Of a stretch of 23,827 nt of DNA, positions 14,589 to 22,142 are shown piece after piece. The notes beneath the pieces were generated by a model, which searched no databases, had not been told where the DNA came from, and saw only the letters and a list, made by a program, of their open reading frames with translations. Position 1 is the first letter of the stretch, and each line of letters starts with the position of its first letter. The translations under genes and the position numbers were made by a program. The stretch lies in the NCBI GenBank assembly GCA_052384575.1, contig JBQSUQ010000021.1; one strand, 5' to 3'. This stretch comes from JBQSUQ01 sp052384575 (GTDB lineage Bacteria > Pseudomonadota > Gammaproteobacteria > Enterobacterales > Pasteurellaceae).

Positions 14589-15542
14589 TTATCCTTTTTT
14601 ACGGCGTTTTAGGGTATCTAATAATACAGCGACAACAATAATTCCACCTTTCACAATTTGTTGCCAATATGGGTCAACACCTAACATATTTAGCCCTTTG
14701 TTTGTTGTACCAATAATTAATGCACCGATTACGCACATTGGGATAGTACCAAAACCACCACTTAATGAAACACCACCAATAACTGCTGCGGCAATGGCAT
14801 CAAGCTCCCATGATAGACCATAAGATGGGTTACCTGCATAAGTACGAGCAGCTAATAATGCACCTGCTAAACCAGATAACGCACCACCTAAAATATACAC
14901 CCAAATAAGTGTTTTGGTTGTGTTGATACCACAAATTTTAGCAGCATTTAAGTTACCACCAACTGCATAAACATGACGGCCAAATGTAGAGCGGCTGAGT
15001 AAAATGTGTGAACCGATAACAATAAGGATATAAAGAATTACTAAACCAGGTAGGCCAAATAAATCCACATCAGCGATCCAAGTGAAGCTTTCTGATGAAG
15101 CATCAATTGGGCGACCATCAGAATAAAGCTGTGCAGCACCACGTGCGATAATCATCATACCTAATGTTGCAATGAATGGTGGAATACTTCCAATTGCGGT
15201 TAAACCACCATTGATGGCACCTAACATCGCACCAATTATAATTGAGGCACCAAATGCTGCGATAGCAGCAGAAACGGTATCACCACTAGTTACAATTGAA
15301 GCAGAAACAACTGCAGTTAATGCTACTACAGAACCTGAAGACAGGTCGATCCCTGTTGTGATAATGATGAAAGTCACACCGATAGCAATAATACCAAACA
15401 TAGATACTTGTTCAATGATACTCCATACTGTTCGGGCAGAGAAAAATCCATCAATAGAGGCAGATAAACCTAAAAATAGGAGCACTAGAATTAATACCAT
15501 TCCGTAGGAGTTAAGAATACGTTTTAACGTTGGATTTGACAT
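14589..15542 (-). CDS. Sugar/inositol ABC transporter permease (RbsC-like)
   Basis: A 317-residue permease of the ribose/galactose-type ABC importers, with about eight to ten hydrophobic helices. Family landmarks are the ITTGIDLSSGSVVALTAVV segment near 60-80, IPPFIATLGMMIIARG at about 120-135, the cytoplasmic loop GRHVYAVGGNLNAAKICGI that contacts the ATPase, SGLAGALLAARTYAGNP and AAVIGGVSLSGGFGT. It is the last gene of a three-gene operon (binding protein, ATPase, permease) read leftwards and ending at a terminator. GAGGTA lies upstream of ATG 15542. Because of the iolA/iolB/dehydrogenase neighbours, the substrate is probably myo-inositol or a related polyol, as for the Caulobacter IbpA-IatA-IatP importer; ribose cannot be excluded. 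Confidence 0.88.
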   Translation of the reverse strand: MSNPTLKRILNSYGMVLILVLLFLGLSASIDGFFSARTVWSIIEQVSMFGIIAIGVTFIIITTGIDLSSGSVVALTAVVSASIVTSGDTVSAAIAAFGASIIIGAMLGAINGGLTAIGSIPPFIATLGMMIIARGAAQLYSDGRPIDASSESFTWIADVDLFGLPGLVILYILIVIGSHILLSRSTFGRHVYAVGGNLNAAKICGINTTKTLIWVYILGGALSGLAGALLAARTYAGNPSYGLSWELDAIAAAVIGGVSLSGGFGTIPMCVIGALIIGTTNKGLNMLGVDPYWQQIVKGGIIVVAVLLDTLKRRKKG

Positions 15543-15612
15543 AAGAAATACCTCGTTTATTTATCCTAAAATAAAAATTTGTAAATACATTTGATGATTA
15601 ATATTATTATTT

Positions 15613-17118
15613 TTAGCCTGATGCCATTTCTAATACGCGTTCTTGCGTGAGTTCTGTATGTGGAATAATGCCCACTTGTCTTCCTTCATGCATGACCATC
15701 ACTCTATCGCTCATAGAAAGGAGTTCGAGCATATCTGATGTAATCATAATGATTGTTTTTCCTTGTTTAGATAATTCAACCATTAATTTATAAAGCTCAG
15801 CTTTTGCTCCCACATCAATACCTTTTGTTGGCTCATCTAAGATTAAAATATCTGGCTCTAGCAATAACCAGCGTGCCAATAATACTTTTTGTTGATTTCC
15901 CCCTGAAAGATTGTTTGTAATCACTTCAACATTAGGCGCTTTGATTTTGAGTTTATCTTTTTGTTCATAAGCGGTTTTTTGTGCTCTTGTTACAGACACT
16001 AAGAAATTCTCTAAATATGGTGACATTTCCGGCATAATCATATTGTCAGTAATGCTTAAGTTTAAGAATAATCCTGTTAACTTACGATCTTCCGTTACAA
16101 AGCCGATTTTATATTTCATAGCATCTAACGGTGTTTTAATATCCGCTTTTTGTCCATGAATATAAATTTCACCTGATTCTGCTGGTTTATAGCCAAATAA
16201 GCCTTCTACAATTTCAGAACGTCCCGCTCCCACAAGACCTGCAATACCAAATATTTCACCTTTACGTACAGCAAAATTAATATTTTCGTATTTTCCTTCG
16301 CGGCAAAAATCTTTAATTTCTAGCACAATTTCATCAGATAGTTCAAAACGTTCTCTTTGGAACATTTCTGACATATCGCGACCTACCATCATAGAAATAA
16401 GCTGTTCTTTTGTTACTTCTTTGGTTGGTTTGGTATCTACGTATTGCCCATCACGAATAACAGTAATTTCATCTGATACAGTGAAGACTTCATCGAGTTT
16501 GTGTGAGATAAAAATAATTGCAATACCACGTTTTTTAATTTTCTCAATGATCTTATATAACTGCTCAACCTCGTTTTCAGTTAATGCTGTTGTGGGCTCA
16601 TCCATAATAATGATTTTGGCATCATTCGAAACCGCGGTAGCAATGGCAACAAGTTGTGCTTTCGCCACAGAGACATCGGACATTTTGGCGGTAACATCCA
16701 TTGGTACACCAAGATCTTTTAAGATTTCATCAGCTTGCTCATCCATCGCTTTTTGATCGAGGAAGAATTTACTTTTTGTTATTTCTCGACCTAAGTAGAA
16801 ATTGTCAGCAATAGTCAAATTTGCTGCTGGTGAAATTTCTTGTGGCACCATGGTTAAACCCATTTTGATGGCATCGATTGGACGTGAAGGTTTAAATGGT
16901 TTGCCATCTAAAATGAGCTCGCCACCTTCATCTGGTTTATAAATACCATATAGCACTTTCATCAATGTTGATTTACCTGCGCCATTTTCTCCCATTAATG
17001 CGTGCACACTACCTGGTTTCACCTTGAGGTTGATTTGATCAAGTGCTTTTACACCAGGAAATGTTTTGGATACATTTCGCATTTCGAGAATGTAAGGAGA
17101 GTTATTTGCATTATTCAT
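15613..17118 (-). CDS. Sugar/inositol ABC transporter ATP-binding protein (RbsA/MglA-like)
   Basis: A 501-residue double-ATPase subunit that powers the importer. First nucleotide-binding domain: Walker A GENGAGKST (43-51), degenerate signature VSVAKAQLV (149-157), Walker B IIIMDEPTTA (Asp173, Glu174) and the switch His206 in ISHKLDE. Second domain: a degenerate P-loop GLVGAGRSE (294-302) without Lys, canonical signature LSGGNQQKV (404-412) and DEPTKGID (Asp428, Glu429). One intact and one degenerate site is the normal pattern for the RbsA family, not a defect. GAGGGG precedes ATG 17118. It is the middle gene of the operon, with 70 and 65 bases to its neighbours. Confidence 0.9.
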   Translation of the reverse strand: MNNANNSPYILEMRNVSKTFPGVKALDQINLKVKPGSVHALMGENGAGKSTLMKVLYGIYKPDEGGELILDGKPFKPSRPIDAIKMGLTMVPQEISPAANLTIADNFYLGREITKSKFFLDQKAMDEQADEILKDLGVPMDVTAKMSDVSVAKAQLVAIATAVSNDAKIIIMDEPTTALTENEVEQLYKIIEKIKKRGIAIIFISHKLDEVFTVSDEITVIRDGQYVDTKPTKEVTKEQLISMMVGRDMSEMFQRERFELSDEIVLEIKDFCREGKYENINFAVRKGEIFGIAGLVGAGRSEIVEGLFGYKPAESGEIYIHGQKADIKTPLDAMKYKIGFVTEDRKLTGLFLNLSITDNMIMPEMSPYLENFLVSVTRAQKTAYEQKDKLKIKAPNVEVITNNLSGGNQQKVLLARWLLLEPDILILDEPTKGIDVGAKAELYKLMVELSKQGKTIIMITSDMLELLSMSDRVMVMHEGRQVGIIPHTELTQERVLEMASG

Positions 17119-17152
17119 GTATGACCCCTCGTGTTACAATTAACTTATTACT

Positions 17153-17161
17153 AAGTGCGGT
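17153..17161 (+). repeat. DNA uptake signal sequence
   Basis: Perfect AAGTGCGGT in the 65-base gap between the binding-protein and ATPase genes of the ABC operon. Confidence 0.9.
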
Positions 17162-17183
17162 TATTTTTTCAATAGTTTTTGAA

Positions 17184-18122
17184 TTACTTCTTATACTTTG
17201 ATTGATATTCTTCTTTTTTATCTGGCGTGACTAATTCAAAAGCGACCCATTTCACATGAGGAATTTGTTCGCCTTTTGCTGCTCGGTAAGCGAGTTCTGC
17301 CGCGGCTTTACCTTGATCTTCAGCAGATTGGAAAACAGTGGCATCTAAACCTTCACCTAAATATTCGAGCGCATCAGCGGTTGCATCTAGTCCCACAATC
17401 GTAATATCTTCATCTTTGATATCTAATTTACGACTTGCTAGGATTGCACCAATCGCCATTTCATCATTGTTGCTGATAATAATATTTAGCCCAGGATGAG
17501 CAGCCAGTAAATTCTCCGCAATTTCTAACGCTTTGAGACGTTCCCATTTCCCTTCTTGTTCTGTAATCACTTTAATATTTGGATGCTGGGCTAAAATTTC
17601 TTTGTTGCCTTGAGTGCGTTTGGTTGTTGATTCTAGTCCTAGTGTTCCAAGGAATATTGCAACTTCAGCAGGTTTATCACCTAGTTTATTCACAATGAAA
17701 TCAGCTTGAATACGTCCACCTTCAATTTCATCTGAACCGACATAGCTTGTAACTAATTCCATATCTTCATCATTGGGTTTTCTATTAACGACAATAAGTG
17801 GAATGTTGGCTTTTTTCGCTTTTTTACTGATCACCTTAATCATATTAGGATCTGTCGGAACAATTAATAAGGCATCAACACCTTGGCTAATAAATTCCTC
17901 AACATCATTAAGTAGATTGGTAGAGTCGCCATTCGCATCAGCTAATTTAAATTCAACATCTTCATGGGAATTATCAAAATCGCGAATTGCATCTTGTAGA
18001 TAGGTCTGCCATTTATCTGCGAAGGATGCCATTGGTGCACCAATAACAAGATTTTTGGCAAATATCGGTTGAGAAGAGAGTAACAGACCAGCACATAATG
18101 TGGATAATAGTGCTTTTTTCAT
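17184..18122 (-). CDS. Periplasmic sugar/inositol-binding protein of an ABC importer
   Basis: A 312-residue type I periplasmic binding protein, related to RbsB and Caulobacter IbpA. A signal peptide is clear: MKK, a hydrophobic core (ALLSTLCAGLLL) and a probable cleavage site after IFA (residue 22). Mature landmarks are LVIGAPMASFADKWQTYLQ, ISQGVDALLIVPTDPN, IPLIVVNRKP, GGRIQADFIV, IIISNNDEMAIGAILA and ITIVGLDATADALEYL. ATG 18122 is chosen over a reading 14 codons longer because AAGGGG lies just upstream and the signal peptide then begins properly. It is the first gene of the ABC operon. An operator half site and a CRP-like site lie upstream. Specificity for inositol is inferred from neighbours. 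Confidence 0.88.
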   Translation of the reverse strand: MKKALLSTLCAGLLLSSQPIFAKNLVIGAPMASFADKWQTYLQDAIRDFDNSHEDVEFKLADANGDSTNLLNDVEEFISQGVDALLIVPTDPNMIKVISKKAKKANIPLIVVNRKPNDEDMELVTSYVGSDEIEGGRIQADFIVNKLGDKPAEVAIFLGTLGLESTTKRTQGNKEILAQHPNIKVITEQEGKWERLKALEIAENLLAAHPGLNIIISNNDEMAIGAILASRKLDIKDEDITIVGLDATADALEYLGEGLDATVFQSAEDQGKAAAELAYRAAKGEQIPHVKWVAFELVTPDKKEEYQSKYKK

Positions 18123-18185
18123 ATTATACCCCTTAATTACAATTAAGAATAAATATCGCAACACTTATTTCATTTTTTCTTTTTA

Positions 18186-18203
18186 ATGAAATAAATGATC
18201 TGT
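18186..18203. promoter_or_regulatory. Operator half site upstream of the ABC operon
   Basis: ATGAAATAAATGATCTGT shares its first 12 bases exactly with the iolA-iolB operator at 21177-21188, while the second half is degenerate. A flanking ATTTCATT at 18167-18174 forms an inverted pair with AATGAAAT at 18185-18192 (10-base spacer). Probable RpiR-family binding region, inferred. Confidence 0.45.
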
Positions 18204-18255
18204 TTGCTATGTATAGCATTTCATAAGCAAAGCTACAATGCATATGTTGTGAATT

Positions 18256-18271
18256 TGTGAAATAGATCTCA
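18256..18271. promoter_or_regulatory. CRP-like site upstream of the ABC operon
   Basis: TGTGA-AATAGA-TCTCA matches TGTGA-N6-TCACA except at one core base, and is flanked by T-rich sequence as in CRP sites. It lies 134 bases upstream of the binding-protein start. Confidence 0.45.
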
Positions 18272-18311
18272 TTTTTAAAGCAAGTTTTTGGCATTAAATT
18301 GTGAGAGCAAT

Positions 18312-18344
18312 AAAAAAGCGTTAACTAGCAAGTTAACGCTTTTT
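18312..18344 (-). terminator. Terminator after the Gfo/Idh dehydrogenase gene
   Basis: Fourteen-bp perfect inverted repeat AAAAAGCGTTAACT, loop AGCA, AGTTAACGCTTTTT, 14 bases beyond the dehydrogenase stop. On the - strand it ends in a U run, separating iolA-dehydrogenase from the ABC operon. Confidence 0.88.
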
Positions 18345-18358
18345 GGAACTATGAAATA

Positions 18359-19495
18359 TTAGGCAATTTCTTTCACATTTACCCAACGTTTTTGTTCACA
18401 AGATAGTGCAATTGCATCTAATATTCTTGATACTTTGAAACCTTCCAGAAAATCAGGATACATTTCTTGATTGTTAGCAATACCATTGACTAAATCTCTG
18501 ATTTCTACTGTTTTTTGATCATTAAAACCAATACCATGACCAGCACTTACACAGAAGTTTTTATAATCTGGATGGAGCGGACCTGTTAATATGGTTTTAA
18601 AACCTTGTCTAGCAGGGTCATCACTATGTATATAAAGTTTTAGCTCAGCCATACGTTCTTGGGTATAACTAATGGTTCCTTTTGTACCTGTAATGACATA
18701 GCTTAGTCCCATTTTACGTCCGCAAGCGATACGAGAAGTTTCAATTGTACCCATTACACCATTAGCAAAGCGTACAAGTGCGGTGGCTTGATCTTCATTT
18801 TCTACAGGCAAGCGTTCTGATAAATTTTGTGGGTTTGGTCGCGTTTTAATAACAGTTTCCATGTCGCCGATAACTTGCTCAATATCTTGACCCACTAAAT
18901 ATTGCGACATTTGCACGATATGTGCTGATAAATCACCTAGAGCGCCCAATCCTGCTTTTTCTTTCACGCAATGCCAATCAAGCGGTGTATTTTCGCTCGC
19001 TAAATAATCTTCGTTGTGTGTACCATAAAAATGAATCACATCGCCTATTTCACCGCGTTCAATAATTTCTCGTGCAAGCTGAGTGGTTGGATTTTTAATA
19101 TAATTAAAACCAACTAATGTTTTAACGCCTGCTTTCTCAGCTGCTTCATACATGATTTTCGCATCAGCGGCGGTCAAAGCTAATGGTTTTTCTGAATAAA
19201 CGTGTTTACCATTGGCAATAGCTGCTAATGCAATTTCTTTATGTAAGAAATTTGGGGTGCAAATATCAACTACATCAACATTTGGATCTTTTACAACATC
19301 TTGCCAATTTCCTGTTGAACGACTAAACCCGAACTCTTGTGCTTTTTGTGCTGCGAGTTCAGGGGTGATTTCTGCTAAATATTCCAATTTTAATTTGGCA
19401 TCTAAAGGGAAAACTGTTGGTGCTTGTGCATAAGCAATCGCATGGCAACGTCCGATGTAGCCTGTTCCAATAAGTCCAATTCTTACTTCTTTCAT
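18359..19495 (-). CDS. Gfo/Idh/MocA family oxidoreductase, probable inositol dehydrogenase
   Basis: A 378-residue NAD(P)-dependent dehydrogenase. The N-terminal Rossmann fold has GTGYIG (Gly10, Gly12, Gly15); DICTPNFLH and HVYSEKPLALT supply the EKP motif with Lys103. The C-terminal domain holds GDLSAH with Asp188 and His192, spaced as in Bacillus IolG (Asp172, His176). Together these support oxidation of an inositol or related polyol to its ketone. It is somewhat longer than IolG (about 340), so it could be a myo-, scyllo- or D-chiro-inositol dehydrogenase or act on another sugar. It follows iolA by 68 bases on the same strand, with a hairpin between, and carries one USS. Confidence 0.82.
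   Translation of the reverse strand: MKEVRIGLIGTGYIGRCHAIAYAQAPTVFPLDAKLKLEYLAEITPELAAQKAQEFGFSRSTGNWQDVVKDPNVDVVDICTPNFLHKEIALAAIANGKHVYSEKPLALTAADAKIMYEAAEKAGVKTLVGFNYIKNPTTQLAREIIERGEIGDVIHFYGTHNEDYLASENTPLDWHCVKEKAGLGALGDLSAHIVQMSQYLVGQDIEQVIGDMETVIKTRPNPQNLSERLPVENEDQATALVRFANGVMGTIETSRIACGRKMGLSYVITGTKGTISYTQERMAELKLYIHSDDPARQGFKTILTGPLHPDYKNFCVSAGHGIGFNDQKTVEIRDLVNGIANNQEMYPDFLEGFKVSRILDAIALSCEQKRWVNVKEIA
18776..18784 (+). repeat. DNA uptake signal sequence in the Gfo/Idh gene
   Basis: Perfect AAGTGCGGT on +; on the coding strand ACCGCACTT is read as Thr-Ala-Leu. Confidence 0.9.
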
Positions 19496-19520
19496 TTTAT
19501 ATTCCTTAAATCGCGCATAT

Positions 19521-19552
19521 AAAAATAGAGGAGGCGTTACGCTCCCCTATTT
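19521..19552 (-). terminator. Hairpin between iolA and the dehydrogenase gene (possible attenuator)
   Basis: On the - strand, AAATAGGGGAGCG pairs with CGCCTCCTCTATTT (one G-T wobble, one bulged base) around a short loop, followed by TTTAT. It resembles a leaky intrinsic terminator in the 68-base gap between iolA and the next gene. Confidence 0.5.
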
Positions 19553-19563
19553 ATTTTGGTATG

Positions 19564-21072
19564 TTATAAAGTTGGCATACTAAATGCTGCACCTTCTGTA
19601 ACACGTGCATTCGGCCAACGAGTTGTTACAGTTTTCATTTTCGTATAGAAACGAACACCGTCTGGACCATAAACATTTAATGCACCGTAAGCAGAGTGTT
19701 TCCATCCACCGAAGCAGTGGAATGCCATTGGAACTGGAATTGGTACGTTGATACCGACCATACCCGCTTGAACATGGTAAGCAAATTCTCTTGCTGTACC
19801 GCCGTCAGCAGTGAAAATTGCTGTACCGTTACCATAAGGATGCTCATTGATTAATTTCATTGCTTCTTCGAAGCTTTTCGCACGAACAATACCTAATACA
19901 GGCCCGAAGATTTCTTCTTTATAGATCACCATGTCAGGCGTAACGTTGTCGAATAATGTACCACCAATAAAGTAACCATTTTCGTAACCAACTGGTTTTT
20001 TGCCTCGTCCATCGACAACTAATGTTGCACCTTCTTCCACACCTTTATCAATATAACCTGTTACATTTTCTAAATGAGCTTTGGTAATTAATGGGCCGAA
20101 ATCCATTTCTTTTTCGCCTTCTTTTGGAATACCAGGACCATAACGTAAGGCTTCTACTTTTGGTTTTAATGCAGCAACTAATTTATCTGCTGTTTCATCA
20201 TCAATGGTTACAGCTAATGGTAATGCCATGCAACGCTCACCAGCTGCACCAAACGCTGCACCTAATAATGCATTTGCAGTGGTTTCAATATCTGCATCTG
20301 GCATAACTAAACCATGGTTTTTCGCTGCACCTAATGCTTGTACACGTTTGCCGTATTCAGAACCGACTTTATGTACATGTGCTGCAGCAGTAGTTGAACC
20401 AACAAAGCTTACTGCTTTCACACGTGGATCGCGTAATAGAATATCGTTATCACGACGGTCACCATGCACCACATTGAATACACCATCTGGTAAGCCCGCT
20501 TCTTTTAATAATTCCGCTAAACGAATTGATAATGAAGGGTCTGCTTTTGCTGGTTTTAAAATAAATGTATTACCACAAGCAAGCGCAATTGGGAACATCC
20601 ACATTGGCACCATTGCTGGGAAGTTGAATGGTGTAATACCAACAGTTACTCCTAATGGTTGCATTGCTGAGTGAATGTCAATACCGCGTCCTGCTTGCTC
20701 AGAGAATTCACCTTTTAATAAATGTGGAATACCGCAAGCAAATTCAACTACTTCTAAACCGCGAGTTAATTCACCACAAGAGTCTGAATAAACTTTACCA
20801 TGTTCTTCAGTGATGATACGCGCTAATGAATCCCAATCTCTTTGTAATAATTCTTTAAATTTAAATAGGATACGCGCACGACGTAATGGAGAGGTTGATG
20901 CCCATGCTGGGAACGCTTTTTGTGCTACATCTACCGCTTCATTAACTTCGTCAGCAGTACTCATAACAACTTGGCGAATTTGTTCACCTGTTGCAGGGTT
21001 AAAAATAGGCCAAGCTTCAGTGCCTTTGCTTGGTACTTGTTTGCCGTTAATAAAATTATAAACAGTTTCCAT
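19564..21072 (-). CDS. iolA: CoA-acylating methylmalonate-semialdehyde dehydrogenase
   Basis: A 502-residue aldehyde dehydrogenase of the MmsA/IolA type, which converts malonate semialdehyde (last step of inositol breakdown) or methylmalonate semialdehyde to acetyl- or propionyl-CoA using NAD and CoA. Landmarks are GVTVGITPFNFPAMVPMWMF (141-160, Asn150), NTFILKPAKADP, the family-specific LGAAKNHGLVMPDAD in place of the usual ELGGK glutamate segment, and GAAGERCMAL with catalytic Cys281. GAGGAG lies upstream of ATG 21072. It is divergent from iolB across 223 bases that hold the operator. Family identity is firm; inositol rather than valine catabolism is supported by iolB. Confidence 0.95.
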   Translation of the reverse strand: METVYNFINGKQVPSKGTEAWPIFNPATGEQIRQVVMSTADEVNEAVDVAQKAFPAWASTSPLRRARILFKFKELLQRDWDSLARIITEEHGKVYSDSCGELTRGLEVVEFACGIPHLLKGEFSEQAGRGIDIHSAMQPLGVTVGITPFNFPAMVPMWMFPIALACGNTFILKPAKADPSLSIRLAELLKEAGLPDGVFNVVHGDRRDNDILLRDPRVKAVSFVGSTTAAAHVHKVGSEYGKRVQALGAAKNHGLVMPDADIETTANALLGAAFGAAGERCMALPLAVTIDDETADKLVAALKPKVEALRYGPGIPKEGEKEMDFGPLITKAHLENVTGYIDKGVEEGATLVVDGRGKKPVGYENGYFIGGTLFDNVTPDMVIYKEEIFGPVLGIVRAKSFEEAMKLINEHPYGNGTAIFTADGGTAREFAYHVQAGMVGINVPIPVPMAFHCFGGWKHSAYGALNVYGPDGVRFYTKMKTVTTRWPNARVTEGAAFSMPTL

Positions 21073-21131
21073 TTTTTACTCCTCATGTCTGGATAAATTG
21101 AAATGCTATTAAGCTAAAATCATTGTTGTAC

Positions 21132-21160
21132 AGATTAGATCAAAATAAACATCAACTCAA
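21132..21160 (-). promoter_or_regulatory. Candidate iolA promoter
   Basis: On the - strand, TTGAGT (21155-21160) and TAATCT (21132-21137) are separated by 17 bases. The operator palindromes abut the -35 on its upstream side. A start near 21125 would give a leader of about 50 bases. Confidence 0.4.
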
Positions 21161-21181
21161 TTCATTTTTTGAAAAAATGAA
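21161..21181. promoter_or_regulatory. 21-bp palindrome next to the iolA promoter
   Basis: TTCATTTTTT-G-AAAAAATGAA is a perfect palindrome around a central G. It overlaps the left part of the operator at 21177-21194, forming a double site. Probably also contacted by the RpiR-family regulator (inference). Confidence 0.45.
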
Positions 21182-21194
21182 ATAAATGTTTCAT
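21177..21194. promoter_or_regulatory. iolA-iolB operator (probable RpiR site)
   Basis: ATGAAATAAATGTTTCAT matches the perfect palindrome between yidK and rpiR at 16 of 18 positions, with identical half sites ATGAAA and TTTCAT and a 6-base spacer. It lies between the divergent genes iolA and iolB. Confidence 0.65.
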
Positions 21195-21196
21195 TT

Positions 21197-21212
21197 TGTG
21201 ATCTAGGTCTAA
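21197..21212. promoter_or_regulatory. CRP-like site between iolA and iolB
   Basis: TGTGATCTAGGTCTAA keeps a perfect left half TGTGA and a nearly consensus spacer, but the right half is TCTAA instead of TCACA. It adjoins the operator at 21177-21194. Confidence 0.4.
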
Positions 21213-21244
21213 TTTTTGAGAATTTTTTGGTGGCTAATATGATG

Positions 21245-21253
21245 AAGTGCGGT
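21245..21253 (+). repeat. DNA uptake signal sequence
   Basis: Perfect AAGTGCGGT 43 bases upstream of the iolB start. Confidence 0.9.
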
Positions 21254-21295
21254 ATTATTTTGACGTGTTTTTAAACTCTATTTGTGAGGTCTGCG

Positions 21296-22129
21296 ATGAG
21301 CTATTTATTATCTAAATCCTTAAAAAATAATCCTCAACCTAATGGATTGGTTCAAAAAGTCACCCCTCAGAATGCAAATTGGGAATATGTTGGCTTTGAA
21401 ATGTACCATTTGGAAAAAGGACAAGTGTTGACGTTGGATACTGAAGATACGGAAGCTTGTTTGGTTCTCGTATCAGGATATGCAACCGTTCAGGTTAAAG
21501 AAACGATTTTTGACAACATAGGAAATCGTTCGACACCATTTGAGCGAATTCCACCTTATTCTGTTTATGTACCACATCACCAAGATGTGAAGGTGACGGC
21601 AAATTCTTATTTAGAACTGGCTGTTTGTAGAGCGCCAAGTTCTGGGAATTTACCACCACGTTTAATTGCGCCAGAAGATGTTGGTGTAGAGAAACGAGGT
21701 TATGGAAATAACAAACGTTTAGTGCATAATATTTTACCTGAAACTGAAATTGCGGATTCTTTACTTGTTGTTGAAGTGTTTACTGATGAAGGAAATACAA
21801 GTTCATATCCTAGTCACAAACATGATGATAAAAATAGCGAAGTTGAAACCTATTTAGAGGAAACCTATTATCATCGTTTTGAGCCTGCTCAAGGGTTTGC
21901 ATTACAACGTGTTTATACAGATGATCGTTCTTTAGATGAATGTATGGCAGTATATGATGGTGATGTTGTTAAGGTACCTAAAGGTTACCATCCTGTGGCA
22001 ACGATTGCTGGCTATAATAACTATTATTTAAATGTGATGGCGGGGCCTGTTCGCCAATGGCGTTTCACTTGGGAGAAAGATCATACTTGGGTAAATTCCG
22101 ACCAATATGCGGATAAATTCAAAAAATAA
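21296..22129 (+). CDS. iolB: 5-deoxy-glucuronate isomerase
   Basis: A 278-codon reading frame giving 277 residues, an IolB cupin enzyme that isomerises 5-deoxy-D-glucuronate to 2-deoxy-5-keto-D-gluconate in myo-inositol breakdown. Metal-site elements are YPSHKHD (His174, His176), YLEETYYHRF (Glu189) and KGYHPV (His232); other landmarks are ANWEYVGFEM, RAPSS and VMAGPVRQWRF. IolB is specific to inositol catabolism and is the main evidence for the pathway. ATG 21296 is preceded by GAGG at 21286-21289; an upstream GTG at 21284 falls within that ribosome site. It is divergent from iolA with a shared regulatory region and closed by a terminator before coaA. Confidence 0.94.
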   Translation: MSYLLSKSLKNNPQPNGLVQKVTPQNANWEYVGFEMYHLEKGQVLTLDTEDTEACLVLVSGYATVQVKETIFDNIGNRSTPFERIPPYSVYVPHHQDVKVTANSYLELAVCRAPSSGNLPPRLIAPEDVGVEKRGYGNNKRLVHNILPETEIADSLLVVEVFTDEGNTSSYPSHKHDDKNSEVETYLEETYYHRFEPAQGFALQRVYTDDRSLDECMAVYDGDVVKVPKGYHPVATIAGYNNYYLNVMAGPVRQWRFTWEKDHTWVNSDQYADKFKK

Positions 22130-22142
22130 TTGAAAGAAATAG

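Noticed and set aside
15172..15507. 111-codon open frame on + antisense to the ABC permease
   Set aside because: Fully within a well-conserved permease gene; composition is low-complexity Ala/Ile/Thr, expected from the complement of hydrophobic codons.
15613..17118. Second P-loop of the ABC ATPase lacks Lys, suggesting a damaged gene
   Set aside because: The degenerate C-terminal P-loop with an intact LSGGNQQ signature is the normal RbsA/MglA pattern.
20204..20674. 156-codon open frame on + antisense to iolA
   Set aside because: It lies wholly inside iolA, has no family resemblance and no ribosome site, and iolA is unmistakable. It is a shadow of the coding strand.
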